Below are positions 1-5,594 of a stretch of 6,841 bases of DNA, piece after piece. The translations under genes were made by a program, and so were the position numbers. The notes under the pieces are model-generated. The model was given only the letters and a program-made list of their open reading frames with translations. It ran no database searches and was not told where the DNA came from. The DNA lies in NCBI GenBank assembly GCA_022707725.1, contig JAKJAB010000173.1, positions 1 to 6,841 on the forward strand, given 5' to 3'. Within the stretch, counting starts at the first letter, position 1. Each line of letters opens with the position of its first letter. The DNA is from Chloroflexota bacterium. Lineage in GTDB: Bacteria > Chloroflexota > Anaerolineae > B4-G1 > SLSP01.

Positions 1-2280
1 GCCCGCCGAAGGACCGTCTTTCGGCACCGCGCCGGCCGGGACGTGCAAGTGAATTTTGCCCTTGCAACATTCCTCGCCCAGGCCCAGGTCTTTGACGTGC
101 GATTCGACGTAGCTCAAGGCGATCCGCGCCGATTCACGCATCACGTCGCCCAGATGCCCCGTGAGGATGAGATTGCCATCCTGACCGGGCATGGCTGCCG
201 CTTCGACAAACAGCACCTCACCGCCGGTCGGTGTCCACGCCAGGCCGGTCGCCACGCCGGGACGTTCCGTCCGCAGCGCGGCCTCGAAGCGATAGCGCGG
301 CTTGCCCAGGTATTCGCGCACCTTTTCAGGCGTGATTTCGATCGGCTCGACCGGTTCCAGGGCCTCTGGCGACGGCGTCCTCAGTTCTTCCTCAATCACC
401 ACAACCTCAGGCGTCTGGACCTCTGCCGTCTCGCTCTCAGCAACCGTTGTCTCCGCTTCGCCCTCGCGGGCTTCCGATTGCGTTTCTGCCCGCTGCTCTT
501 CTTTCGTTTCGGCAACCTGCGTGGCGACCTTGCGGCAGATTTTACCGATTTCGCGCTCCAACTGGCGGACGCCAGCTTCGCGCGTGAAATCGCGGATGAT
601 CGCGCGAATCGAAGGCTCGCCGAAGATGATCTCATCCGGCAGCAGGCCGTTTATCTTGGTCTGGCGCGGCACGAGATATTGCTCGGCGATGTGCAGCTTA
701 TCGTATTCTGTATACCCATCGATCTCGATGGTCTCCATCCGATCCAGCAATGGAGCCGGGATCGTCGCCACCGTATTGCCCGTGCAGATGAAGAGCACCT
801 GGCTCAAGTCGAAGTCCACGTCGAGATAGTGATCGCGGAAAGCGTGGTTTTGCTGCGGGTCGAGCACTTCGAGCAGCGCCGACGAAGGGTCGCCGCGCCA
901 GTCCGAACCGATCTTGTCCACCTCATCCAGCATAAAGACCGGGTTCTTGACGCCTGCGCGTTTGACCGCCTGCATAATGCGCCCCGGCATCGCGCCGATG
1001 TACGTGCGGCGGTGCCCGCGGATTTCCGCCTCGTCGCGCATCCCGCCCAGGCTCATCCGCGTGAACTTGCGCCCCAGCGCCCGGGCGATGGATTGTCCCA
1101 GCGAGGTCTTGCCCACGCCAGGCGGCCCCACCAGCGAGAGAATCGCGCCGGAGCCTTCGACCTTGCGACCCTGGAGATCGGATTCGTCGCCATCGTCGAT
1201 GCCGCGCTCCTGGCGCAGCTTGCGCACCGCCAGGAATTCCAGGATGCGCTCTTTCACGTCCTCGAGATCGTAGTGATCCTCGTCGAGCACGGCGCGCGCG
1301 TCGGAAATGTCGAGATGGTCTTCGGTCAGCGTCTTCCACGGCAGCGCGACCAGCCAATCGAGATAGGTTTTGATGACCCAGTACTCGGCGGCCTGCGGCG
1401 GCATCTTTTCGAGACGCGCCAGCTCGCGCTCGGCTTCTTCTTTGGCCTCGTCCGTCATCCCGGACTCTTCGATCTTCTGCCGGTACTCTTCGACTTCGCG
1501 GCGACCGTCCTCGCCCTCGCCCAGTTCCTTGCGAATCGCGTCCATCTGCTGGCGCAGGTAATACTCGCGCTGCGTCTTCTCGATCTCCTCTTTCGCCTTT
1601 TCCTGGATCTGCTGGCCGATTTCGCGCACTTCCAACTCGTGCGTCAGCACTTTGACCAGATGCTCCATCTTGTGCGTCAGACGGTCCACCTCCAAAAGGC
1701 GCTGCGATTCGGCCATTTCGATGCGCATATTCGAAGCCAAAAGATAGACGAGCAAACGCGGGTCTTCCAACTGCTGGATGAAGCGCACAGCTTCGTCAGG
1801 GAATTGCGGAATCAACTCAGCCAGGCGCGAGGCGACATCCAGCAAGCTGCGGCGCAGCGCCTCTTCGATCACGGAGCCTTCCACAATGTCGGGCGTGAGG
1901 CGGATGCGCGCCTTGAGGTAGGGGTCTTCCACCGTCCACTCGACCACACGGAAGCGTTCGAGGCCCTGGATGAAGACCGTCAGCGTACCGTCATCGGAGC
2001 GCATCACGCGATGGATGATTGCCGCTGTGCCTACCTGATATACCTGCGTCGTCGCGGGAATCTCCACGGACGGGTCCTTCATCGCCACCAGACCCACCAC
2101 GCGATTGCCACGATCCACATCTTCGATCAACCGCACCGAGCGCGGTATGCCCACCGCAAGCGGCATGACAATGTAAGGGAACGCCACGGTATTCCGCAGC
2201 GGGAGTATGGGCAGCTCTTCCGGAATGCGCCGGATCAAATCGTCAATATTTTGCTCTTGTGTGTTGAACCAGGGTAACAT
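1..2280 (-). CDS. lon: ATP-dependent protease Lon (LonA), C-terminus cut off by the window edge
   Basis: Soluble AAA+ serine protease that unfolds and degrades damaged and regulatory proteins in the cytoplasm. The 760 codons present run from ATG at 2280 to the left edge with no stop. In order: an N-terminal substrate-binding domain (PILPLRNTV near residue 25), a charged coiled-coil stretch (about 230-310), and the ATPase domain with Walker A GPPGVGKT (385-392), Walker B MLDEVDK (E453), sensor-1 N502, arginine finger in LLDRME (R514) and sensor-2 R572 in GVRQLE. The protease domain follows and is cut just after PKDGPSAG, whose catalytic serine is S758 (positions 7-9). The catalytic lysine and the rest lie outside. 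S758 compares with S679 in E. coli Lon: about 29 extra residues lie before Walker A, including an acidic patch at about 361-375, and about 50 in an acidic insert at 590-648. The start is supported by a GGAGG five bases upstream. Transcribed divergently from tatD. Identity is very secure; the partial state is due to the window. Confidence 0.97.
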   Translation of the reverse strand, partial: MLPWFNTQEQNIDDLIRRIPEELPILPLRNTVAFPYIVMPLAVGIPRSVRLIEDVDRGNRVVGLVAMKDPSVEIPATTQVYQVGTAAIIHRVMRSDDGTLTVFIQGLERFRVVEWTVEDPYLKARIRLTPDIVEGSVIEEALRRSLLDVASRLAELIPQFPDEAVRFIQQLEDPRLLVYLLASNMRIEMAESQRLLEVDRLTHKMEHLVKVLTHELEVREIGQQIQEKAKEEIEKTQREYYLRQQMDAIRKELGEGEDGRREVEEYRQKIEESGMTDEAKEEAERELARLEKMPPQAAEYWVIKTYLDWLVALPWKTLTEDHLDISDARAVLDEDHYDLEDVKERILEFLAVRKLRQERGIDDGDESDLQGRKVEGSGAILSLVGPPGVGKTSLGQSIARALGRKFTRMSLGGMRDEAEIRGHRRTYIGAMPGRIMQAVKRAGVKNPVFMLDEVDKIGSDWRGDPSSALLEVLDPQQNHAFRDHYLDVDFDLSQVLFICTGNTVATIPAPLLDRMETIEIDGYTEYDKLHIAEQYLVPRQTKINGLLPDEIIFGEPSIRAIIRDFTREAGVRQLEREIGKICRKVATQVAETKEEQRAETQSEAREGEAETTVAESETAEVQTPEVVVIEEELRTPSPEALEPVEPIEITPEKVREYLGKPRYRFEAALRTERPGVATGLAWTPTGGEVLFVEAAAMPGQDGNLILTGHLGDVMRESARIALSYVESHVKDLGLGEECCKGKIHLHVPAGAVPKDGPSAG

Positions 2281-2285
2281 ATAGC

Positions 2286-2290
2286 CCTCC
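2286..2290 (-). promoter_or_regulatory. Shine-Dalgarno of lon
   Basis: Reading on the minus strand, GGAGG sits five bases before the ATG at 2280. This full-strength ribosome binding site fixes the lon start and contrasts with the weak or absent sites in front of the three plus-strand genes. Confidence 0.85.
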
Positions 2291-2346
2291 AGTAAGAATA
2301 AGTCCAATGTCGAGTGTCGAACGTCACAGTTGTCTGGACAATGCTT

Positions 2347-2368
2347 GCGCCGGATTGTGATCCGGCGC
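2347..2368 (-). promoter_or_regulatory. Perfect 9-bp hairpin in the lon leader
   Basis: GCGCCGGAT at 2347-2355 is perfectly inverted at 2360-2368 around a 4-base loop (CACA in the lon RNA). The stem is GC-rich and can gain three more pairs (CTT with AAG) past a 2-base bulge. It lies about 65 bases before the lon start codon and downstream of the predicted lon promoter, so it would be in the 5' untranslated RNA. No T-run follows in either direction, so it does not look like an intrinsic terminator. It could be a leader structure controlling translation or mRNA stability, or a dyad operator. The structure is seen directly; the role is not known. Confidence 0.6.
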
Positions 2369-2399
2369 TCAAGTGTCACGTATGGGTCTAGTTTTAGGG

Positions 2400-2428
2400 A
2401 TTATAACACACTCGTATTAGAATTTCAT
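2400..2428 (-). promoter_or_regulatory. Predicted promoter of lon, extended -10 type
   Basis: On the minus strand there is a perfect TATAAT at 2405-2400, preceded by TGT (2408-2406) to give an extended -10. A 4-of-6 -35 element, ATGAAA (2428-2423), lies 17 bases upstream. Transcription would start near 2393 and give a leader of about 113 nt. It resembles the housekeeping sigma consensus. No CIRCE element is present, so classical HrcA heat-shock control of lon is not indicated here. Confidence 0.65.
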
Positions 2429-2438
2429 AAGCGGCGCG

Positions 2439-2466
2439 TAGATAAATCATCGAAAACCGGTATAAT
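2439..2466 (+). promoter_or_regulatory. Predicted promoter of tatD, probably giving a leaderless mRNA
   Basis: TATAAT at 2461-2466, with TAGATA (4 of 6 match to the -35 consensus) 16 bases upstream at 2439-2444. The expected start point about seven bases after the -10 falls on the tatD ATG at 2473. No Shine-Dalgarno could be transcribed ahead of that ATG. The -35 region is only about 10 bases from the -35 of the divergent lon promoter, so the two could interfere or share regulation. Confidence 0.6.
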
Positions 2467-2472
2467 GTTTTT

Positions 2473-3294
2473 ATGTTGATCGATACACACGCTCACTTAC
2501 AACATGTCCGTTTTGCAAATGATCTCGATGACGTCCTGGCACGCGCGGCAGAGAACGGTGTTGCGGCTGCGATCGTGCCAGGTAGCACGCTCGAAGACAG
2601 CCGCGCCGCCATCGCGTTGGCAGAACGCTACGCAGGCACACCTTGCGCGCTCTACGCCGCTGTTGGCATCCACCCGACCGACGCGGACAGCCTCACGCCC
2701 GCGGCGCTGGCCGAATTGCGCGAACTTGCCGCTCACCCGCGCGTCGTCGCCATCGGCGAAATCGGCCTAGACTACTACTGGCCGCACATCCCAAATCGCG
2801 GCTGGCCCTGCGCGGAACCGGCGCAGCAGCGCGCTGCTCTCGAAGCGCAGTTGACGCTCGCTGCCGAGTTGTCGCTGCCGGTGACCCTCCACGACCGGGA
2901 TGCCCACGCCGACATCCTCGACATCCTGCGGACCTGGATGCGCGATCACCCGGAGCGCAGCGGGACGCTCCACGCCTACGCCGCCGGGCCAGCGTTGCTG
3001 TCGGAGGCGCTGGCGCTGAATTTGTACATCGGTATGGACGGCCCGGTGACGTTCGAAAAAGCGACCGGCCTGCACGAAGTCGCCCGGCGCGTCCCGCTCG
3101 ACCGCCTGCTGTTGGAAACCGACGCGCCCTATCTCACACCGCATCCCTATCGCGGACGGCGCAACGAGCCGGCCTACCTCGCCTACGTCGCAGCGCGCAT
3201 TGCCGCGTTGAAGGGCATCGTGGTGGAAACTCTCGCCGCTGCAACCACCGCCAACGCCCAGCGGTTTTTTCGGTTGCAAGCCCCTGTGGTATAA
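2473..3294 (+). CDS. tatD: TatD-family metal-dependent deoxyribonuclease
   Basis: A 273-residue TIM-barrel metallo-hydrolase of the TatD/YcfH family: cytoplasmic enzymes that cleave DNA with divalent metal ions, linked in other bacteria to DNA repair and DNA degradation. Family motifs in order: DTHAHL with the metal-binding pair H6/H8, the AVGIHP loop (H67), GEIGLDYY with bridging E96, LPVTLHDRDA with H140, H167 in the usual HCFSG position (here HAYAAG), and LLETDAPYL with D217. All expected metal ligands are present. A loop after GLDYYW (about 104-116, PHIPNRGWPCAE) is somewhat longer than in many relatives, so the protein is slightly above the usual 255-265 residues. The ATG at 2473 places the DTHAHL motif at residues 4-9, as in the family. 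No ribosome binding site precedes it, and a TATAAT ends seven bases upstream. Its TAA stop overlaps the -10 of the next gene. The exact substrate (DNA repair, tRNA processing or other) cannot be told from sequence. Confidence 0.92.
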   Translation: MLIDTHAHLQHVRFANDLDDVLARAAENGVAAAIVPGSTLEDSRAAIALAERYAGTPCALYAAVGIHPTDADSLTPAALAELRELAAHPRVVAIGEIGLDYYWPHIPNRGWPCAEPAQQRAALEAQLTLAAELSLPVTLHDRDAHADILDILRTWMRDHPERSGTLHAYAAGPALLSEALALNLYIGMDGPVTFEKATGLHEVARRVPLDRLLLETDAPYLTPHPYRGRRNEPAYLAYVAARIAALKGIVVETLAAATTANAQRFFRLQAPVV

Positions 3295-3295
3295 T
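3287..3295 (+). promoter_or_regulatory. Extended -10 promoter overlapping the tatD stop codon
   Basis: TGGTATAAT is a perfect extended -10; its TATAAT (3290-3295) includes the tatD TAA stop (3292-3294). The -35 region is poor: TTTTCG at 3267-3272, three of six matches at a 17-base spacing, which is typical of extended -10 promoters. Transcription would begin near 3302, about 28 bases ahead of the chosen prenyl synthase start. It shares GGTATAAT with the tatD promoter. The prenyl synthase and glycosyltransferase can therefore probably be transcribed independently of tatD. Confidence 0.5.
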
Positions 3296-3329
3296 AGAAT
3301 TGCACAATCCAATGCCAGCGCGAGAGCTA

Positions 3330-4331
3330 ATGAAATCAGAAGAATTACTGTACACCACGATGTTGCGAGATGAGCTGCCGGCCGTCCGCGCAACCATGCT
3401 CGAAGTTCAGCAACGCCTCCCCGATCCCGTTGCCCCTGCGTTGGCGGCCATCATCAACGGCGGCGGCAAACAGTTGCGCCCGGCTCTGGCGCTGTTGTCG
3501 GCCCGTATGTTCGACGCGGACGTAGAAAACGCCGTTCCTGTCGCCGCAGCCGTCGAAATGCTCCACACCGCCACGCTGATTCACGATGATTTGATCGATA
3601 ACGCGCTGATGCGGCGGGGGAAACAAACGCTGAATGCCCAGTGGAGCGCCGCCGCGACGGTCCTCGCCGGCGATGTGGCCTTCGCCTGGGCTGCGGAACT
3701 GGCTACGCGCAGCCAATGCCTCAGGCTGATAAAGCATTTCTCTGAGACGTTGGCAATTATCTGTAGCGGCGAACTCAACCAGATGTTCACCACCCGCGCC
3801 CAACTGCCTACCGAAGCGGACTACTACCGCCGCATCTTCTCCAAAACCGCCTCGCTCTTTGCTCTCGCCGCGGAAAGCGGGCCGCTTCTGATGCAGCGGG
3901 ATGAAGCCGACGTCCAAAGGCTGAGAATGTTTGGCAAACTCGTCGGCGAAGCCTTCCAAATCGTTGACGACGTGCTCGACTTTATGGGCGACGAAGTTAC
4001 GCTGGGCAAACCGGTAGGCGGCGACCTGCGCCAGGGGATCATCACCCTGCCGGTGCTGTATTACTTCCGCCGTCATCCCGATGATGTGCGGCTCCACGCC
4101 GTCCTCGCACGCGCGGAGCATGTGCGCGGGCACAATAACTACATGCGCAATGAGAGCACCATCCAGGCCCTGATCGCCGATTTGCGCCAGTCCGACGCGG
4201 CTGAGTGGGCCATGCAGCAGGCAGAAACGCACGCCGCCGAAGCCAGCGCGCTCCTCGACATCTTCCCCGACACCACGTATCGCCAGGCTATGCAAGAAAT
4301 CACTGCCTTTGCCGTGCAACGGCAATACTAG
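3330..4331 (+). CDS. Long-chain trans-polyprenyl diphosphate synthase
   Basis: Soluble all-alpha isoprenyl transferase of 333 residues that condenses isopentenyl diphosphate onto allylic diphosphates. Seen: GGGKQLRP (44-51), the first aspartate-rich motif HDDLID (D86, D87, D90) followed by RRG (95-97), GEAFQIVDDVLD with the second aspartate-rich motif D213/D214/D217, then GKPVGGDLRQG (226-236) and TLP. The residues five and four before the first motif are A81 and T82. Both are small, and this HTATL context is like E. coli IspB, suggesting a long product (about C35-C50) for a quinone tail rather than farnesyl or geranylgeranyl diphosphate; this is inference. The position after GGDLRQG is I237, where many relatives have a pyrophosphate-binding lysine. 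Start: ATG 3330 has a weak GAG-type ribosome site; ATG 3312 is an in-frame alternative adding six residues and has none. It lies 35 bases after tatD and 6 bases before the glycosyltransferase. Confidence 0.93.
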   Translation: MKSEELLYTTMLRDELPAVRATMLEVQQRLPDPVAPALAAIINGGGKQLRPALALLSARMFDADVENAVPVAAAVEMLHTATLIHDDLIDNALMRRGKQTLNAQWSAAATVLAGDVAFAWAAELATRSQCLRLIKHFSETLAIICSGELNQMFTTRAQLPTEADYYRRIFSKTASLFALAAESGPLLMQRDEADVQRLRMFGKLVGEAFQIVDDVLDFMGDEVTLGKPVGGDLRQGIITLPVLYYFRRHPDDVRLHAVLARAEHVRGHNNYMRNESTIQALIADLRQSDAAEWAMQQAETHAAEASALLDIFPDTTYRQAMQEITAFAVQRQY

Positions 4332-4337
4332 ATTTCT

Positions 4338-5274
4338 ATGAGCGCCGTTCTATCTGTCATCATCGTGAGCTGGAATGTGCGCGATCTGCTGCAACGCGCG
4401 CTTGCCTCCGTGTATGCCTCATGGGACGGGCGGCCAGGGTTGGAAGTCGTCGTCGTGGACAACGCCTCCCATGACGACAGCGTAGCGATGCTGCGCGAAA
4501 ACTTCCCGAACGCGCACATCATCGCCAACACAGAGAATCGCGGGTTCACCGGTGGTAACAACCAGGGGATCGCCGCCGCCACAGGCGACTTTCTGCTCTT
4601 GCTCAATCCCGACACCGAAATCATAGATAACGCGTTGCCGCACATAGTTGCGTACCTGCAAAGCCAGTTCGATGTGGGCATGGTCGGCCCGCAACTGCTC
4701 AATCCCGATGGCAGCGTGCAATCCTCACGGCGACGTTTCCCCACCCTGCCAGTACTCTTCCTCGAAAGCACCTGGCTTGGAGAAACTCGCGCCGCGCAAA
4801 CTGCTGCGCCATTACTACGCGCAAGAACAGCCGGATGATCTTGTTCAGGATGTGGATTGGATCACTGGCGCGGCGATGCTGACGCGCCGCGAAACGGTTA
4901 CGCAGGTGGGCGGTATGGACGAAGGCTTCTTTATGTATTCCGAAGAACTGGACTGGTGCCGCCGCATCCGCGAAGCCGGTTGGCGCATCGTCTATTTTCC
5001 CGAAGCCCGCATCATTCACCACGAGGGCAAGAGCAGCGAGCAAGTCGTTCCCGCGCGTCATATCCACTTTCAATCGAGCAAAGTCCGCTACACACGCAAG
5101 TACCACGGCGCTGCGATCGCCGAAATCCTGCGCCTCTGGCTGCTCGCCCAATACGTCTGGCAAACCAGCGTCGAGGGCGCAAAATGGTTCATCGGTCACC
5201 GCCGCGACCTGCGCGCCGCCCGCATCGCCGCTTATCGGCAGGTGCTCAAGAGCAGGCTGCGAATGAGCGAATGA
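4338..5274 (+). CDS. GT2-family glycosyltransferase (COG1216, rhamnosyltransferase-like), reading frame broken by one base
   Basis: A GT-A fold inverting glycosyltransferase that would move a sugar from a nucleotide donor onto a cell-surface polysaccharide or lipid acceptor. The N-terminal part (4338 to about 4778) carries SVIIVSWN (6-13), VVVVDNAS (37-44), NRGFTGGNNQG (67-77), LLLLNPDTE (86-94, the DxD equivalent) and GPQLLNPDG. The C-terminal part continues one frame over, with DVDWITGAAML (from 4849), GGMDEGFFMYSEELDWC (acidic EELD catalytic-base region, 4942-4953) and RIIHHEGKSS. The first frame stops at 4838; the second is open from before 4648 to the TGA at 5272. Dropping one base near 4779 gives a continuous 311-residue protein of normal family length with no other defect. 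So this is either a sequencing or assembly error or a recent mutation. It starts 6 bases after the prenyl synthase with no clear ribosome binding site. The last codons (RMSE) come from the 8-bp repeat array. Sugar and acceptor are unknown. Confidence 0.85.
4776..4790 (+). other. Frameshift site in the glycosyltransferase
   Basis: Family-like sequence reads FLESTWL in the first frame up to about 4778, then EKLAPRKLLRHYY in the second frame from about 4780. The switch needs one base skipped, for example one G of the GG at 4779-4780 in CTTGGAGAAACTC. No stop codon, strong slippery run or internal Shine-Dalgarno marks a programmed shift. An indel, real or technical, is the simplest reading. Confidence 0.75.
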
Positions 5275-5332
5275 GCGAATCAGCGAATCAGCGAATGAGC
5301 GGATGAGCGGATGAGCGGATGAGTGAATCAAC
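5261..5332 (+). repeat. Tandem array of nine 8-bp units, consensus GAATGAGC
   Basis: Nine back-to-back 8-mers: GAATGAGC (5261), GAATGAGC (5269), GAATCAGC (5277), GAATCAGC (5285), GAATGAGC (5293), GGATGAGC (5301), GGATGAGC (5309), GGATGAGT (5317) and a decayed GAATCAAC (5325). Variants sit in neighbouring pairs, as expected from slippage or unequal crossing-over. The consensus has a stop in every plus-strand frame; on the minus strand the consensus is open in all frames and would read LIRSFAHS repeats. The glycosyltransferase stop lies in unit 2, and the stop of the minus-strand GNAT remnant lies in unit 9. Confidence 0.95.
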
Positions 5333-5474
5333 TCACTGTTCGTTGAAATGAATAGGGGCGCTGCACGAAGTCGGCGAAGCGATCTACGTCGCTATCACGC
5401 CATGCGAAAAAGGTGTCGGCATCGCCCAGCTCCACGCCGCGCAACCGTACCCGCTGTCCCTGCCAAATGTCCAT
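5328..5474 (-). pseudogene. N-terminal remnant of a GNAT-family acetyltransferase, 48 codons
   Basis: A short open frame from ATG (5474-5472) to TGA (5330-5328). It begins MDIWQGQRVRLRGVEL, then GDADTFFAWRDSDVD. This is the look of the first strand and helix of RimJ/RimL-type GNAT acetyltransferases (xGxxVRLRxxExxDAxxFxxWxxDxD), which normally run 160-190 residues and bind acetyl-CoA through a later R/QxxGxG/A motif. That motif and the rest of the domain are missing; the frame ends where the 8-bp repeat array begins. A GGGAG site nine bases upstream suggests that a proper gene start was kept. It follows hcs on the same strand after about 120 bases. I read it as the stump of a gene whose 3' part was deleted, with the repeat array at the scar. 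The match is short, so a small independent protein or a chance frame cannot be ruled out. Confidence 0.5.
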
Positions 5475-5483
5475 AAACCGTGT

Positions 5484-5488
5484 CTCCC
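5484..5488 (-). promoter_or_regulatory. Shine-Dalgarno of the GNAT remnant
   Basis: GGGAG on the minus strand, nine bases before the ATG at 5474. It supports the view that the short frame is a true gene start rather than a chance open frame. Confidence 0.45.
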
Positions 5489-5495
5489 AAAATCA

Positions 5496-5549
5496 TCTCA
5501 ACGGATTCAACAGAAAAATATCCGTTCAACTCCATTGAACCCGTTGAGA
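5496..5549 (-). promoter_or_regulatory. Nested and competing inverted repeats downstream of hcs
   Basis: Three inverted repeats share bases. The outer stem pairs TCTCAACGG (5496-5504) with CCGTTGAGA (5541-5549), 9 bp. An inner stem pairs GTTCAA (5524-5529) with TTGAAC (5535-5540) around five bases, and stacks directly on the outer one. A third pairs AACGGAT (5500-5506) with ATCCGTT (5520-5526) and cannot form together with the other two. In the hcs direction the inner hairpin is followed after five bases by five T (complement of 5514-5518), a weak terminator-like arrangement. It lies 46 bases after the hcs stop and before the GNAT remnant, so a terminator or attenuator between them is possible. 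Confidence 0.5.
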
Positions 5550-5594
5550 ACACCCTTCTCATCCAACTGCCGCTGTCTACAATTTATGACGAAG

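Noticed and set aside
43..2277. Very long open frame (744 codons) on the plus strand
   Set aside because: It is the antisense of lon. The minus strand gives a complete set of Lon motifs and a ribosome site; the plus frame is arginine-, histidine- and leucine-rich with no recognisable domain, as expected for the shadow of a GC-rich gene.
2344..2373. Possible HAIR (HspR) operator: CTTG and CTCAAG flank the lon leader hairpin
   Set aside because: A HAIR site has CTTGAGT and ACTCAAG separated by seven bases (21 in all). Here the span is 30 bases and one half is incomplete.
2643..3311. Apparent N-terminal extension of the prenyl synthase by more than 220 residues
   Set aside because: This part is an out-of-frame reading of tatD, rich in R, A and P. 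The family-like protein begins at ATG 3330 (or 3312).
3345..4325. 326-codon minus-strand frame
   Set aside because: Antisense of the prenyl diphosphate synthase, whose aspartate-rich motifs are on the plus strand.
4699..5331. Minus-strand frame with LIRSFAHS-like repeats at its start
   Set aside because: The repeats are only the translated 8-bp array, and the rest is antisense to the glycosyltransferase.
5261..5332. CRISPR array
   Set aside because: The 8-bp units are directly adjacent with no spacers and no cas genes nearby.
5321..5340. Terminator between the convergent genes (AGTGA...TCACT)
   Set aside because: Only five base pairs, AT-rich, with no T-run on either side.
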